Notes: generated by a model not told the origin, from the sequence alone. DNA of 64,000 nucleotides from Bacillus sp. SJS (GCF_000732485.2 NZ_JAQV02000022.1:124001-188000), one strand, 5' to 3'; shown: positions 9,097 to 18,811, numbered from the stretch's first letter. Translations and numbers: made by a program.

Positions 9097-9933
9097 TCAA
9101 ATCTCCGTCCTCAAATCCCATAGCTCGGGAAAGAACTGCTGATCTAGTACTTTTTTCAGATAGTTAACTCCGGAAGAACCGCCCGTCCCCTGCTTAAAAC
9201 CGATAATCCGCTCCACCGTTTTCATGTGACGGAACCTCCATTGCTGCAGCCAGTCCTCAATATCAACGAGCTTTTCCGCCAGCTGATACAAATCCCAGTA
9301 TTGATCCGTGTTGCGATAAACCGTCAGCCATGCAGCCTGGACGGAGTCATCTTTCCTATAAGGCTTCGTGCAGTCTCTGTTTAAAATATCCGGACTGATA
9401 GGGAGGCCTGCTTTCGCAAGTGCCTGGATGGAAACGTCATATAGACCGGGTTCTTTATATGCTTTTTCCAGACGTGCATGAAGCTCCTGGTCCTTTTCAT
9501 AAATTTTCAAGACATGCGGCGTTTTGTATCCAAGCGCAAACTCAATCATTCTGTATTGATAGGACTGAAATCCGGAAGCCTGACCGAGCGTATCCCTGAA
9601 TTCCATGTATTCGGAAGGCGTCAGTGTGGATAGAACGTCCCATGCCTGAATGATTTGAGATTGTGTTTTTGAAACCCTGGCCAGTTGTTTGAATGCCGTC
9701 TGCAAATCTCCTTTAACGATGGCGGCAATAGAAGATTCCAGTTCATGGAGAATCAGCTTCATCCAAAGCTCACTCACCTGGTGGATAATGATAAACAGCA
9801 TTTCATCATGATGATCAGAGAGCCTTGCCTGACCGGCTAAAATTTTATCCAGCTGGAGATATTCCCCGTAGGTCATACTGTTTTTGAAATCGGTATGTAT
9901 GGATTTTTCAGAATCGGCCGGCTGCTGCGTCAT
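9097..9933 (-). CDS. kynA: Tryptophan 2,3-dioxygenase
   Basis: Haem enzyme that opens the indole ring of L-tryptophan to N-formylkynurenine. The family core '[16 protein letters not shown]', '[24 protein letters not shown]' and the C-terminal '[27 protein letters not shown]', holding the haem-binding His and the substrate loop, are all present. 278 aa is a normal bacterial length. It is the last of three genes (kynU-kynB-kynA); its ATG overlaps the kynB stop by 4 bp, and AAAGGGGGAG precedes it. Regulation is through the kynU promoter. Confidence 0.97.
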   Translation of the reverse strand: MTQQPADSEKSIHTDFKNSMTYGEYLQLDKILAGQARLSDHHDEMLFIIIHQVSELWMKLILHELESSIAAIVKGDLQTAFKQLARVSKTQSQIIQAWDVLSTLTPSEYMEFRDTLGQASGFQSYQYRMIEFALGYKTPHVLKIYEKDQELHARLEKAYKEPGLYDVSIQALAKAGLPISPDILNRDCTKPYRKDDSVQAAWLTVYRNTDQYWDLYQLAEKLVDIEDWLQQWRFRHMKTVERIIGFKQGTGGSSGVNYLKKVLDQQFFPELWDLRTEI

Positions 9934-10562
9934 TCGCCACTCCCCCTTTTTTTAATGACCGCCCTTACTGGACTCCCGTCCGCTCCTTCAATTGGAAGGG
10001 GGAGCGCAATCAGGTCATAATCACCCGGTTCGATCTCGTCGAGCATGATGTTTTCAAGAATATGTACACCGTTTTTATATAGAGCGTGATGAGCCGCCAT
10101 ATCCTTGCTGTCCAGCTGGTCGACGGATGGAACGTCTACCCCGATCAGTGAGATTTCCTTTTCTTTAAGATAGTCGCCACAGTCGGGATCAATTGGCACA
10201 ATTTTTTCCGGAAAGATTTCCGGCTTGTTCGGGACGGCTGTTTTGATTAGCAGGCGGGTAACTCCGTCTAGGTTATATCGGCATAGTGTTTCCCTGCTGA
10301 TTTGGAGCTGATCCGTCATATCGATGACTCTCGCTGGGCCGATGAACAGATTGATATCGAGCTCGTTTATTTTCGGCCCGCGGTCATCGAAGTGAAACGG
10401 TGCGTCCACGTGAGTACCACTATGCAGGCTGGTCGTTATTTTCCCGATGTTTACAGAGCCGGTCTGTTCCTTTGTATAAACCGTTTCATAGGAAAATGGA
10501 GTATCACCGGGCCAATGGCCGATTTTGGAGTTCAGCGGCTGTGAAATATCAATCCATGTCAT
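9930..10562 (-). CDS. kynB: Kynurenine formamidase (arylformamidase)
   Basis: Hydrolyses N-formylkynurenine to kynurenine and formate. It belongs to the cyclase-like, metal-dependent KynB family; the motif [14 protein letters not shown] carries the metal ligands, and the C-terminal '[17 protein letters not shown]' is typical. 210 aa, complete. The start abuts the kynU stop with no gap, and kynA overlaps its end, so the three proteins are translated as a coupled set. Confidence 0.96.
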   Translation of the reverse strand: MTWIDISQPLNSKIGHWPGDTPFSYETVYTKEQTGSVNIGKITTSLHSGTHVDAPFHFDDRGPKINELDINLFIGPARVIDMTDQLQISRETLCRYNLDGVTRLLIKTAVPNKPEIFPEKIVPIDPDCGDYLKEKEISLIGVDVPSVDQLDSKDMAAHHALYKNGVHILENIMLDEIEPGDYDLIALPLPIEGADGSPVRAVIKKRGSGE

Positions 10563-11846
10563 CTAGGCCACCACTCCGCGCTTGTTTTCGAATTTTTTAT
10601 ACGTTTCTTCCTTCATGATGATCTTCAGCTTTTGAATGGTCCGCCATACATCCCCGAAAGAGTTGTAAAGAGCGACGGGTGCAAGGCGGATTCCATTTGG
10701 CGAGCGGAAATCGGGAATGATCTTCTCTTCTTTTAACGCCCGGCAGATTCTTGCCGCTTCAGGGTGCTCAATGAAAAGATGCCCGCCTCTCGTATCATCG
10801 ATTGGATTGCGAATCGTAAAACCATACTCCGATAGTTCCTGACTCATCAGGTCCATCATGTATTGAGTCAGTTTTAAAGATTTCCCGCGGATTTTTTCCA
10901 TGCCGGCTTCATTGAAAATGGAGAGTGAACCGAGCAGCGGCGCTATACTCAGGATATGCGGAGTCCCCATTTGAAAAGCTCCAGCATGCGGTGCTGCAGT
11001 CAGCTCATGCTCCATATCGAACTGCTTCGATTTATCCGAACTGAACCAGCCGGCAAGTCCTGGCAATGTGCCGAAGTGACGCTTGTTTACATAAAGAGCG
11101 CCGACTGCACCGGGACCGCCGTTTAAGTGTTTATAGGTGCACCAAAATGCGAAATCGACGTTCCATTGTGAAAGATGATGCGGGATGGAACCGACTGAAT
11201 GGCACAGATCGAAGCCGATAAGGATTCCGCGTTTGTGCGCTTCTTTTGTCAGTTTTTCCATATCCAGCACCTGTCCGCTCCGGTACTGTACACCAGACAG
11301 GATAACTATGACAACCTCCTCCGTCATCGCGGCGATGATATCCTCTTCATTCAAGGTGTGGCCATCGCGGCTTTTCACCTTGATGAGGTGCTCGTTTGGC
11401 TCGTATCCTTTTAGATGGAGCTGGCTTTGCAGAGCGTAGATGTCAGTCGGGAAGGTGATCTCATCGGTCACAATCTTCGTTCTTGTGCCTTTTGGCTTGT
11501 AAAACGTTGCGATCAGCTGGTGGAGGTTCGCTGTAGTGGAGCCTGTAACGATGACTTCCTCCGCTTCTGCACCGAGGAGCGGAGCCATCTGTTCGCCCAG
11601 CTTTTCCGGAAGGTAAAACCATGGATGCTCCCCCTCAGTCCAGCCATCAATACCGAGCGTTTTCCACGAATTCAGGAGATCGTGGACCGCCTGCTCGGAC
11701 CGTTTAGAGAGCAGTCCAAGTGAGTTGCCATCGAGATAGATTGTATCTGGGGATATGTAAAATTCCTGGCGAAAATGAGCCAGCGGATCTTGTTCATCAA
11801 GGTGCTTGGCGAATTCTAAGGTGTTTTGACCGGTTTGTGCGGACAT
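10563..11846 (-). CDS. kynU: Kynureninase
   Basis: PLP enzyme cleaving kynurenine to anthranilate and alanine. Asp213 (GFDLCHS) and the Schiff-base Lys239 ([11 protein letters not shown]) are readable; 427 aa is standard. It is the first gene of kynUBA. No kynurenine 3-monooxygenase or later quinolinate genes are in the window, so the local product is anthranilate, which could be degraded, secreted or recycled to tryptophan. The leader carries a strong SigA promoter overlapped by a cre motif. AAAGGACTG precedes the ATG. Confidence 0.97.
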   Translation of the reverse strand: MSAQTGQNTLEFAKHLDEQDPLAHFRQEFYISPDTIYLDGNSLGLLSKRSEQAVHDLLNSWKTLGIDGWTEGEHPWFYLPEKLGEQMAPLLGAEAEEVIVTGSTTANLHQLIATFYKPKGTRTKIVTDEITFPTDIYALQSQLHLKGYEPNEHLIKVKSRDGHTLNEEDIIAAMTEEVVIVILSGVQYRSGQVLDMEKLTKEAHKRGILIGFDLCHSVGSIPHHLSQWNVDFAFWCTYKHLNGGPGAVGALYVNKRHFGTLPGLAGWFSSDKSKQFDMEHELTAAPHAGAFQMGTPHILSIAPLLGSLSIFNEAGMEKIRGKSLKLTQYMMDLMSQELSEYGFTIRNPIDDTRGGHLFIEHPEAARICRALKEEKIIPDFRSPNGIRLAPVALYNSFGDVWRTIQKLKIIMKEETYKKFENKRGVVA

Positions 11847-11880
11847 TTCAGTCAGTCCTTTCGGTTTCGGGTTTAATAGA

Positions 11881-11910
11881 ATTATATTTTACGAATGATA
11901 GCGCTGTCAA
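11881..11910 (-). promoter_or_regulatory. SigA-type promoter of kynUBA
   Basis: Minus strand TTGACA (11910-11905), 18-base spacer, TATAAT (11886-11881), about 35 bases before the kynU ATG. Both hexamers match consensus exactly. Confidence 0.85.
11897..11910. promoter_or_regulatory. Candidate cre (CcpA) site overlapping the kyn -35 box
   Basis: TGATAGCGCTGTCA fits the cre pattern TGWNANCGNTNWCA at every fixed position and is nearly palindromic (12 of 14). It covers the -35 box and half the spacer, a place where CcpA binding would block polymerase. This suggests the operon is shut off by preferred carbon sources. Confidence 0.7.
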
Positions 11911-12020
11911 AATAGGTTGGAGGGAAGTATATTATCGAAAATCTTGATATATTATTGAAATCGGCGATTTTTTTATCGAAAAGAGGTACGCAGCGGGAGT
12001 TTGGCAGACCGGCTGAAGCA

Positions 12021-12140
12021 TTTATCGGCTATTCTGGCGATATATCGGCGATTTTTTTGATATATCGACTAAAATAAAAGTATATCGACGATTTTGGGAT
12101 TATATCGACGATTATTTCGATATATCGATTTTTCGACATA
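12021..12140. repeat. Head-to-tail 20-bp repeat array, six units
   Basis: Units start at 12021, 12041, 12061, 12081, 12101 and 12121, each opening with TATATCG (first one TTTATCG). A typical unit is TATATCGACGATTATTTCGA. More degenerate copies (ATTATCGAAAATC..., TATTATTGAAATCG...) extend back to about 11930. The array lies between the katE terminator and the kynU promoter. There are no spacers, so it is not a CRISPR. Its reverse complement matches the array at 22291-22400. Confidence 0.9.
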
Positions 12141-12172
12141 GTTCGACTACCACCCACGACGAAGGTACCCAC

Positions 12173-12206
12173 AAAAACAGCGGCCTCCCATTGGAAGGCC
12201 GCCGCT
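12173..12206 (-). terminator. Terminator of katE
   Basis: GCGGCGGCCTTCC pairs with GGGAGGCCGCT on the minus strand, followed by TTTTT; 12 bp past the katE stop. Confidence 0.85.
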
Positions 12207-12217
12207 ACCGATCTTTC

Positions 12218-14245
12218 TTAAATTATTTCCCGATCCCAATGACGGTGTTCAGTAATCGCATCGATAAACGCCGAAGCAAACTTTTCACTGCTATTCCCGC
12301 TCACTACGCCTGGACTGTTCTTCATCTCATTCGCCTCAAGCCACTTCTCGCCCTCATGGGTCGCCCCAATCGGTTTATAGTGCATAAAGGCTTCCTGCAG
12401 GAATGCCGATGCATCGCGGTGGAATCGTTTGCTCGCTTCCTTGCCGCCAACAGCGTAAATCGCATCGAACAGTACAGAATCGCAAGTAAGGAAGGTGTGG
12501 TCCACTTTTTGCTCGCTTCCATCTGTGCCCTTCAGCTTGCCAAGCTTGCTGCTGATGATTTCCGGCTGGATGCCTTTTGCTTTCAGGCTATCAAGAACTG
12601 AGCTGACTTCCGGTCCGTTAAAGCCATCGTCCAAAATCACACCGACTTTCCGGGTTTCCGGACTTTTTTTCGTTTTTTCCTGGCTTAGTGCAGGAGAAGA
12701 TTTCGTTACGTTCGAACCGCCCTGCTGCGGCGACGTTACGCCTATTGCTTCAGCAAACCCTTGGGCGAGCTCCAGGCTGACATTGGCGAACATATCGACA
12801 ACCTGCTGCTGTACGGATTCGCTCTTCACCTTTCCAAGCTCGAAGCTGAATGCGTCAATAATATGCTCTTTTTCAGGCTGGCTCATGCTGTTCCAGAATA
12901 GCGTTGCCTGGGAAAAATGATCCTTAAAGCTGTCACTGCGCGCGCGAATCTTATATCCTTCCACTCTTTCCTGGTAATGAACGTATCCGCCCTCTTCGGC
13001 ACTGGCCGGAGACGGTGTATTCGCAGCAAGCGAGTTTTTATGGTACGCGACCTGGCCGCGGTTGATCGTATGTCTTCCGTAGCCGTCACGCTGATTGTTA
13101 AAGAACGGGCATACAGGACGGTTGATCGGCAGCTCATGGAAGTTCGGACCGCCAAGGCGGATCAGCTGTGTATCTGTATAGGAAAACAGGCGTCCCTGCA
13201 GAAGCGGATCATTGGAAAAATCGATCCCCGGTACAACCGATCCCGGATGGAAGGCAACCTGCTCTGTTTCCGCGAACACATTGTCCACATTGCGGTTCAA
13301 CGTCATTTTCCCAATCAGTTTCACAGGAATATCCTCTTCAGGCCAAAGCTTCGTTGGATCCAGCAGATCAAAGTCAAATTTGAACTCGTCCTCTTCTTCA
13401 ATCATTTGAACCCCAAGCTCATACTCCGGAAAGTCTCCGTTTTCAATCGAGTCATATAAATCCCGGCGGTGGAAATCCGGATCATTCCCGTTGATCTTCT
13501 GCGCTTCATCCCAGACGAGGGAATGCGTGCCGAGAACCGGTTTCCAGTGAAATTTCACAAACCTCGCTTTTCCTTCTTCATTCACAAAGCGGAATGTATG
13601 GACACCGAACCCCTCCATCATGCGCAGACTTCTCGGGATCGCCCGATCGGACATCGTCCACATCACCATATGCGCCGCTTCCTGATTGTTCGCAACGAAA
13701 TCCCAGAATGTATCGTGAGCCGATGCAGCCTGAGGAATTTCGTTATGAGGCTCCGGTTTTACCGCATGAACTAAATCCGGAAACTTGATTGCATCCTGAA
13801 TAAAAAACACCGGGATGTTGTTTCCAACTAAGTCGTAGTTTCCTTCCTCCGTGTAAAACTTCGTCGCAAAGCCGCGGGCATCACGAACCGTTTCAGCAGA
13901 ACCGCGTGACCCGGCAACCGTTGAAAAGCGGACAAAAACAGGGGTTTTCACAGAAGGATCCTGTAAAAATCCAGCTCTCGTATACTCCTTCATAGACTCG
14001 TAAACTTCAAACTCCCCATGCGCTGCAAAGCCGCGCGCATGCACAATCCGCTCCGGAATCCGCTCATGGTCAAAGTGGGTCATTTTTTCACGAAAATGAA
14101 AATCCTCCAGCAGCGTTGGTCCCCGTTCTCCTGCCTTAAGCGAAAACTCATCCTCAGAAACCTTTAACCCCTGATTCGTCGTCAGTTTTTTTCCCTCATC
14201 GTCGACCCGGTACTGTTCCAGCTGTTCATCCTTGCGATTGCTCAC
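12218..14245 (-). CDS. katE: Large-subunit (HPII-type) catalase
   Basis: Monofunctional haem catalase (675 aa from the chosen start). The catalytic His69 is in '[14 protein letters not shown]', the distal Asn region and '[12 protein letters not shown]' follow, and the proximal haem Tyr is in '[14 protein letters not shown]'. After about residue 520 there is a DJ-1/PfpI-like flavodoxin domain ('[23 protein letters not shown]') seen only in large-subunit catalases. The frame is open to an ATG at 14332, but a SigB-like promoter lies inside that extension. The GTG at 14245 has AAAGGGGTGG about 9 bases upstream and gives an N-terminus ([12 protein letters not shown]) like B. subtilis KatE. Monocistronic. 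Confidence 0.95.
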   Translation of the reverse strand: MSNRKDEQLEQYRVDDEGKKLTTNQGLKVSEDEFSLKAGERGPTLLEDFHFREKMTHFDHERIPERIVHARGFAAHGEFEVYESMKEYTRAGFLQDPSVKTPVFVRFSTVAGSRGSAETVRDARGFATKFYTEEGNYDLVGNNIPVFFIQDAIKFPDLVHAVKPEPHNEIPQAASAHDTFWDFVANNQEAAHMVMWTMSDRAIPRSLRMMEGFGVHTFRFVNEEGKARFVKFHWKPVLGTHSLVWDEAQKINGNDPDFHRRDLYDSIENGDFPEYELGVQMIEEEDEFKFDFDLLDPTKLWPEEDIPVKLIGKMTLNRNVDNVFAETEQVAFHPGSVVPGIDFSNDPLLQGRLFSYTDTQLIRLGGPNFHELPINRPVCPFFNNQRDGYGRHTINRGQVAYHKNSLAANTPSPASAEEGGYVHYQERVEGYKIRARSDSFKDHFSQATLFWNSMSQPEKEHIIDAFSFELGKVKSESVQQQVVDMFANVSLELAQGFAEAIGVTSPQQGGSNVTKSSPALSQEKTKKSPETRKVGVILDDGFNGPEVSSVLDSLKAKGIQPEIISSKLGKLKGTDGSEQKVDHTFLTCDSVLFDAIYAVGGKEASKRFHRDASAFLQEAFMHYKPIGATHEGEKWLEANEMKNSPGVVSGNSSEKFASAFIDAITEHRHWDREII

Positions 14246-14295
14246 CTTGTTTTGCCACCCCTTTGGATAAGTATGTAAATATCGTGTCTTGTACT

Positions 14296-14321
14296 CTACC
14301 CTTGAAAGTTGGCGGGGAAAC
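14296..14321 (-). promoter_or_regulatory. SigB-type general stress promoter of katE
   Basis: Minus strand GTTTCC (14321-14316), 14-base spacer, GGGTAG (14301-14296), matching the SigB pattern GTTTAA-N12-15-GGGTAT. Expected transcription start is about 40 bases before GTG 14245. B. subtilis katE is a known SigB gene. Confidence 0.75.
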
Positions 14322-14428
14322 GGGAAATTCATAGCTAGTTATCTTTCAGGCTATGTTCCTCGAGCAATGTTGCAGACCTTCTGTGCCGACCAAAGCAGCG
14401 TATTCAGCAAGTTTTGATTTTTCAATAG

Positions 14429-14457
14429 AAAAAAACAGAACCCCTCAGGATTCTGTT
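14429..14457 (-). terminator. Terminator overlapping the end of the 80-aa gene
   Basis: CAGAATCC...GGGGTTCTG hairpin followed by seven Ts on the minus strand; the stop codon of the small gene lies inside the stem. Confidence 0.75.
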
Positions 14458-14687
14458 CTGGCAGCAACCAGCGCGTTCAGCCGGTCATTTCGTTCCTCCC
14501 GCTCTTCCACAGAAGCAAGATCGTATTTTTTCAATAAATGAAAGACTTCATTCAATGTTTCCTGCGGCTGCTCGTTCTGCAAAAAACTCTCGGTGTCCAT
14601 CGCCGTTTTCTGCGGCAGGTGTTCCTGCTGCTGCATAAGCTTCTTCAGGACGTCTTCACTTGAATGATCGAGATTGCAGATTCCCAT
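14445..14687 (-). CDS. Small conserved-looking protein of unknown function
   Basis: 80 aa, acidic and helical, no membrane segment or known motif; begins MGICNLDHSSEDVLKKL and ends in a charged 'EEREERNDRLNALVAARTES' helix. AGAGGTGAT lies just before the ATG at 14687 and would overlap a longer GTG start at 14696. It sits alone between katE and the ABC transporter, with its own terminator. A good ribosome site and terminator support a real gene; I cannot name a function. Confidence 0.65.
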   Translation of the reverse strand: MGICNLDHSSEDVLKKLMQQQEHLPQKTAMDTESFLQNEQPQETLNEVFHLLKKYDLASVEEREERNDRLNALVAARTES

Positions 14688-14719
14688 AGAAATCACCTCT
14701 ACCTATCTATTCCTTTTCC

Positions 14720-15808
14720 TTACTCCCATTTAAACGTAAAGCTCGCGATGATAAAAGCCCCTGCTACCCAGCATGCAAGAATCAGAGCTTCCGTACCAAG
14801 CGTCATTAGTGATGTTCCGACGTTCATGACTTCCCTCAGTGCATGGCTTAAATGGGAAATCGGGAGAACGTACACGATCGGCTGCAGGAAATCGGGCATG
14901 TCTTTGATGGGGAAAAAGACGCCGCCCAGGAAAAGCATCGGGAAGGAAAGGAAGCCTGCGATTGGCGCGGCGCTTTCCGGTGTTTTCGCAATTCCTGCGA
15001 TAATAAATCCGATTGCCATAAAGGCAAGTGTTCCTAAAATAACAAAGCCAACAAGCGTCAGCCATGAGCCTCGCACGTCCACTCCGAAAATCAGCTGGGC
15101 GATGATGAGGACAAGCAGTGCCTGCAAGCCGTTCAGCATGAGGCGGGCAGTAATTTGAGCGGCAATAAAGGTTGATGCCTTAAGCGTCGTCCCCTGCATC
15201 CTTCTCAAAATACCGCGTTCTCTCCACGCCGCAATCTGACCGGCGACCCCGTTCATATTGTTGCTCATGATCATCATCGCAACAATTCCAGGTACGAGGA
15301 AGTCGATGTATTTCAGGTTGAGCGTTTCGATTCCTTTTGCTTCTGTCACAACGACCGGCTTGTAATTGACCTGCTCCTTGCTGATTTGATCAACCGCTCC
15401 GTTAACGAGCTGAAGCCCGATTTGGGATGCGGCCGCATTTGTTTCATCATAGTATACCGGCATCTTAAATGGAGCACCCTTGCCGAGCTTTTCTGCATAA
15501 TCCTTTGGAATCACAATTGCGATTTGCAGGTCTCCTTTTTTCACGGCGCTGAATGCCTTGTCTTCATTCGATTCCTTTTCCAGCTCCATGGCCTGATTTT
15601 TCTTTAGTGCCTCTACAAACGCCTTAGACTCCGCGGATTGATCCTCATCTACAACGCCAACCGTGACGGACATGCTGCTGCCGCCGCCAAGAAAGGATCC
15701 GAGCATGACCATAAGAAAAATCGGAAACGCAAGCGTCCAAAATAAGACCTGGCGGTTCCGGATAAAAATCCGCAGCTGGGTTAACGTCAATTGCCAATAT
15801 GCCTTCAT
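14720..15808 (-). CDS. ABC-2 type transporter permease
   Basis: Membrane subunit of an exporter with the ABC2_membrane_3 layout. One N-terminal membrane segment ('VLFWTLAFPIFLMVMLGSF', about 22-40) is followed by an extracellular domain of about 150 residues and five more segments from about residue 170. The DxDQSAESKAFVEAL stretch at the start of the outer domain is typical of LnrM/YhfP-like drug or lipid exporters. The 4-bp overlap with the ATPase gene shows they form one unit. Substrate unknown; linearmycin-type lipopeptide export is one possibility. Confidence 0.88.
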   Translation of the reverse strand: MKAYWQLTLTQLRIFIRNRQVLFWTLAFPIFLMVMLGSFLGGGSSMSVTVGVVDEDQSAESKAFVEALKKNQAMELEKESNEDKAFSAVKKGDLQIAIVIPKDYAEKLGKGAPFKMPVYYDETNAAASQIGLQLVNGAVDQISKEQVNYKPVVVTEAKGIETLNLKYIDFLVPGIVAMMIMSNNMNGVAGQIAAWRERGILRRMQGTTLKASTFIAAQITARLMLNGLQALLVLIIAQLIFGVDVRGSWLTLVGFVILGTLAFMAIGFIIAGIAKTPESAAPIAGFLSFPMLFLGGVFFPIKDMPDFLQPIVYVLPISHLSHALREVMNVGTSLMTLGTEALILACWVAGAFIIASFTFKWE

Positions 15809-16728
15809 GCTTCCCTCAAACTCCTTCCGGTCATATGGATAAAGACGTCCTCGAGCGTTGCCGTCCGGATCTGCAAATCTGCGAGCTTCAAGCCTTGATC
15901 GGCGGCTGTCTGGATGAGACTCGTTAAGGTTGCCTGCAGATTATCCGTATACAAAATGGTTGCGTCCTTTTGACTGCCAACCTGCTTCACTCCTTCTATT
16001 TGAGTAAGGTCCAGTTCGGCCCCTTCCTCTTCAAAACGGAATTCAACAGCATTTTCCGAATGAAGGCTCCTTACAAGCTCAGCCGGTGTATCCAGCGCAA
16101 TCAGATTCCCCTGATCCATAATCGCAATCCGGTCGCAAAGTACATGGGCTTCATCCATATAATGCGTCGTCAAAACCACCGTTTTCCCTTTTTCCTTCAG
16201 CTTAAAGATGATGTCCCACAGTGTTCTTCTTGCCTGCGGATCAAGACCCGTTGTCGGCTCGTCGAGAAAAATAATCCACGGATCATGGACAAGAGCAAGC
16301 GCAATGGCAAGCCTCTGCTTCTGTCCGCCGGATAAGCTTTTAATCCTGCTTTTCGTTTTGTCCGTCAGCAGCATATCCTCAATGAGCGGATGGATGGGAA
16401 TGTGCTTTTTATAAAAACTTGCATACAATACCAAAATCTCCTCAATCGTTAACAGCTCAAACAAGGTCGTCGACTGAAGCTGAACACCAATGACTTCCTT
16501 CACTTTATTTAAATCCCGTACTACATCAAATCCGCCGATATCCGCTGATCCACCGTCCGGCTTACGGAGTCCGACAAGCATCTCAAGTGTCGTCGTCTTC
16601 CCTGCTCCATTCGGGCCGAGCACACCAAATACTTCACCCTTTTTCACTTCAAACTTGATTCCATTCACAGCCGTGAAGTCCCCGTATTTCTTGACGAGGC
16701 TATTTACGCTGATAATCGATTCGCTCAT
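15805..16728 (-). CDS. ABC transporter ATP-binding protein
   Basis: 307-aa ATPase. Walker A GPNGAGKTT near residue 40, Q-loop 'VQLQSTTLFE', signature LSGGQKQR, Walker B 'WIIFLDEPTTGLD', and the H-loop TTHYMDEA. The C-terminal 70 residues form the extra domain common in DrrA/CcmA-type exporter ATPases. TGGAGTG precedes the ATG. First gene of a two-gene operon with the ABC-2 permease; no regulator lies beside it. Confidence 0.93.
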   Translation of the reverse strand: MSESIISVNSLVKKYGDFTAVNGIKFEVKKGEVFGVLGPNGAGKTTTLEMLVGLRKPDGGSADIGGFDVVRDLNKVKEVIGVQLQSTTLFELLTIEEILVLYASFYKKHIPIHPLIEDMLLTDKTKSRIKSLSGGQKQRLAIALALVHDPWIIFLDEPTTGLDPQARRTLWDIIFKLKEKGKTVVLTTHYMDEAHVLCDRIAIMDQGNLIALDTPAELVRSLHSENAVEFRFEEEGAELDLTQIEGVKQVGSQKDATILYTDNLQATLTSLIQTAADQGLKLADLQIRTATLEDVFIHMTGRSLREA

Positions 16729-16834
16729 TTTTCACACTCCAAAATGGGACAGATTGCCGCTGCCCCAAATATCTTTTACATAGGTATGTATTCTTTCTTC
16801 TTGGTGTTTATCCCTCTATTTTAGAGAGGGCGAT

Positions 16835-17026
16835 TTACTTACGGAACGACAACCCTTTTTCCTGCAGAGCTTCCCGAAGCTGCCCAATCGCTTTCGGTCC
16901 CATTCCATGCAGCTTTAAAAGTTCTTTCTCGCTAACCTCTGTCAGCTGTTCAAGACGAACGTACCCTGCACCTGCCAGTGCGCGCTGTGCGGGCTTTCCT
17001 AATTTTGGAGGAAAATCGTTTAACAT
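16835..17026 (-). CDS. Small helix-hairpin-helix (RNAP alpha-CTD-like) protein
   Basis: 63 aa. Almost the whole chain is one domain like the C-terminal domain of RNA polymerase alpha: 'LGKPAQRALAGAGYVRLEQLTEVSEKELLKLHGMGPKAIGQLREAL', with the HhH glycine turn HGMGPKA. Such stand-alone proteins probably bind DNA; no target is known. The ATG at 17026 is chosen because GGAAGGAGC lies 7 bases upstream; the frame is open 10 codons further. Confidence 0.75.
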   Translation of the reverse strand: MLNDFPPKLGKPAQRALAGAGYVRLEQLTEVSEKELLKLHGMGPKAIGQLREALQEKGLSFRK

Positions 17027-17062
17027 GTGAATGCTCCTTCCTGTTAGATCTTCCATTATAAA

Positions 17063-17093
17063 TAAAAAAAGAAAGGAGCATACACCCCTTTCC
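17063..17093 (-). terminator. Terminator of the PTS gene
   Basis: GGAAAGG pairs with CCTTTC around GGTGTATGCT on the minus strand, then seven Ts. It also overlaps the upstream edge of the small HhH gene's leader. Confidence 0.75.
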
Positions 17094-17100
17094 TAAAACA

Positions 17101-18573
17101 TCATTTCCGTATCTTCACCATCTCATCTGCCACAAACTGTACATTCGTTCCTACAATAACCTGAATGCTGTTGGCGCCGACGATGTTGATTCCCGGTACA
17201 CCGGTTGCTTTGATTTTTTGCTGATCGACGGCGTTCATGTCTTTTACTTCAATCCGGAGACGGGTGACGCAGTTGTCGATGGATGTGACGTTGTTGTCTC
17301 CGCCAAGGCCTTCGTAGATTCTGGCAGCCATAAGGGTGAATTTGTTTTCTGTATCCGCGTCTGCTGCAGGTGCTGCTTCGTTTACTACGAGTCCTTCATC
17401 TAATTTTGCTGCATCATCTTCTTCTCTTCCAGGTGTCATCAAGTTGAATTTCACAATCAGAAAACGGAACAAGAAGTAGTAAAGTACGGCGAAGACCAGT
17501 CCTTGAACAATGAGCATGTATGGACTGTTTGCTAAAGGAAGTCTTGAGCTTAAGAAAAAGTCTATGAATCCGGCACTGAAACCGAAGCCTGCCGTCCAGT
17601 GGAAGAAAGCCGCAACTGCAAGTGATAATCCCGTTAAAACTGCATGGGCAACAAACAATAGCGGCGCCACAAACATGAAGGCGAATTCCAATGGCTCGGT
17701 TACTCCCGTAAAGAAGGATGCCACACCTGCAGCAAGCATCAGGGAAGCGACTTGCTTTTTATTCTTTGTTTTTGCTGTGTGGTACATGGCAAGCGCTGCT
17801 GCAGGAAGACCGAACATCATAACCGGGAAGAAGCCCGCTTGATACATTCCCGTTACACCTTTAGTTCCCTTGCCGGACCAGAAATTACCGATATCGTTGA
17901 TTCCCGCCACGTCAAACCAGAAAACTGAATTAAGTGCGTGGTGAAGACCAGTAGGAATTAATAACCGATTGAAAAATCCATAAAGACCTGCACCCACGAA
18001 TCCTAGCTTACTGATTCCTTCCCCGAAGGAAACAAGTCCTGAGAATACAACCGGCCAAACAAATAGCAGGATGCCTGAAACGATAAGCATAGCGACTGCC
18101 GACATAATCGGCACAAGACGTTTTCCGCTAAAGAAGGCCAGCGCATCCACAAGCTTCACATGGCTGAAGCGGTTATACATAATGGAAGCGATAATACCTG
18201 ATAGAATTCCGATAAACTGGTTCTCTATTTTTCCAAAGGCCGGATTCACTTTCGCCGCATCTATTCCCTGAAGCATGGCGACTGTGTCCGATGACAGCAA
18301 AGTGGTGATGACGAGAAAGGCAACGAGTCCGCTTAATGCAGCGGAACCATCCCGTTCCTTCGCCATCCCTAAGGCTACTCCCACCGCGAACAAAATTCCC
18401 ATATTATCAATAATGGAAGAACCCGCTTTTATCAGAAAAGCGGCAGCCGGAATCGACGCCCCCCATCCCGTTGGATCCATCCAATAGCCAATCCCCATTA
18501 ATATAGCCGCTGCCGGCAATACCGCAACCGGAAGCATTAAGGAACGGCCAATTCTTTGCAAATAGTTCATCAT
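17101..18573 (-). CDS. nagE: PTS N-acetylglucosamine-type transporter, EIICB
   Basis: Imports and phosphorylates sugar across the membrane. EIIC (residues 1 to about 370) has ten or so membrane segments. The conserved 'IPTGLHHALNSVFWFD' and 'FFTGVTEPLEFAFMFVAPLL' motifs mark the glucose/GlcNAc group. EIIB follows, with the phosphocysteine in SIDNCVTRLR near residue 435. There is no EIIA domain, as in Bacillus NagP, so EIIA must come from another protein. Sequence wording favours GlcNAc over glucose. Start ATG 18573 follows GGGGGAG by 8 bases. Alone in its unit, divergent from the secreted repeat-protein gene. Confidence 0.85.
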   Translation of the reverse strand: MMNYLQRIGRSLMLPVAVLPAAAILMGIGYWMDPTGWGASIPAAAFLIKAGSSIIDNMGILFAVGVALGMAKERDGSAALSGLVAFLVITTLLSSDTVAMLQGIDAAKVNPAFGKIENQFIGILSGIIASIMYNRFSHVKLVDALAFFSGKRLVPIMSAVAMLIVSGILLFVWPVVFSGLVSFGEGISKLGFVGAGLYGFFNRLLIPTGLHHALNSVFWFDVAGINDIGNFWSGKGTKGVTGMYQAGFFPVMMFGLPAAALAMYHTAKTKNKKQVASLMLAAGVASFFTGVTEPLEFAFMFVAPLLFVAHAVLTGLSLAVAAFFHWTAGFGFSAGFIDFFLSSRLPLANSPYMLIVQGLVFAVLYYFLFRFLIVKFNLMTPGREEDDAAKLDEGLVVNEAAPAADADTENKFTLMAARIYEGLGGDNNVTSIDNCVTRLRIEVKDMNAVDQQKIKATGVPGINIVGANSIQVIVGTNVQFVADEMVKIRK

Positions 18574-18726
18574 GCTGAAAACTCCCCCTATAAACAATCT
18601 TTTTTGTCTGTTGTACCATATTTTCTTGCCTTTGCCCCTTTGCGTTGGGACATTTTCTACGAAAGATATAATAATATCATTAAATCTGCTTGTATCCTCC
18701 TTTGTTAAAATTTTTATGAAGGTTTA

Positions 18727-18740
18727 TGTAAGCGTATACA
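18727..18740. promoter_or_regulatory. Weak candidate cre site upstream of the PTS gene
   Basis: TGTAAGCGTATACA differs from the ideal palindrome TGTAAGCGTTTACA by one base. It lies 154 bp before the PTS start in the divergent intergenic region. Chance is not excluded. Confidence 0.35.
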
Positions 18741-18811
18741 TTAATAATCATAACAAAGTTCGTTCGTCTTTTATATGGATTCTTTGCATTTCTCCACCCG
18801 CAACTTAAGCT

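Noticed and set aside
12021-12140. CRISPR array
   Set aside because: Units abut with no unique spacers and there are no cas genes.
12917-13459. Long open frame opposite katE
   Set aside because: Antisense to a highly conserved gene; no ribosome site and no protein-like composition.
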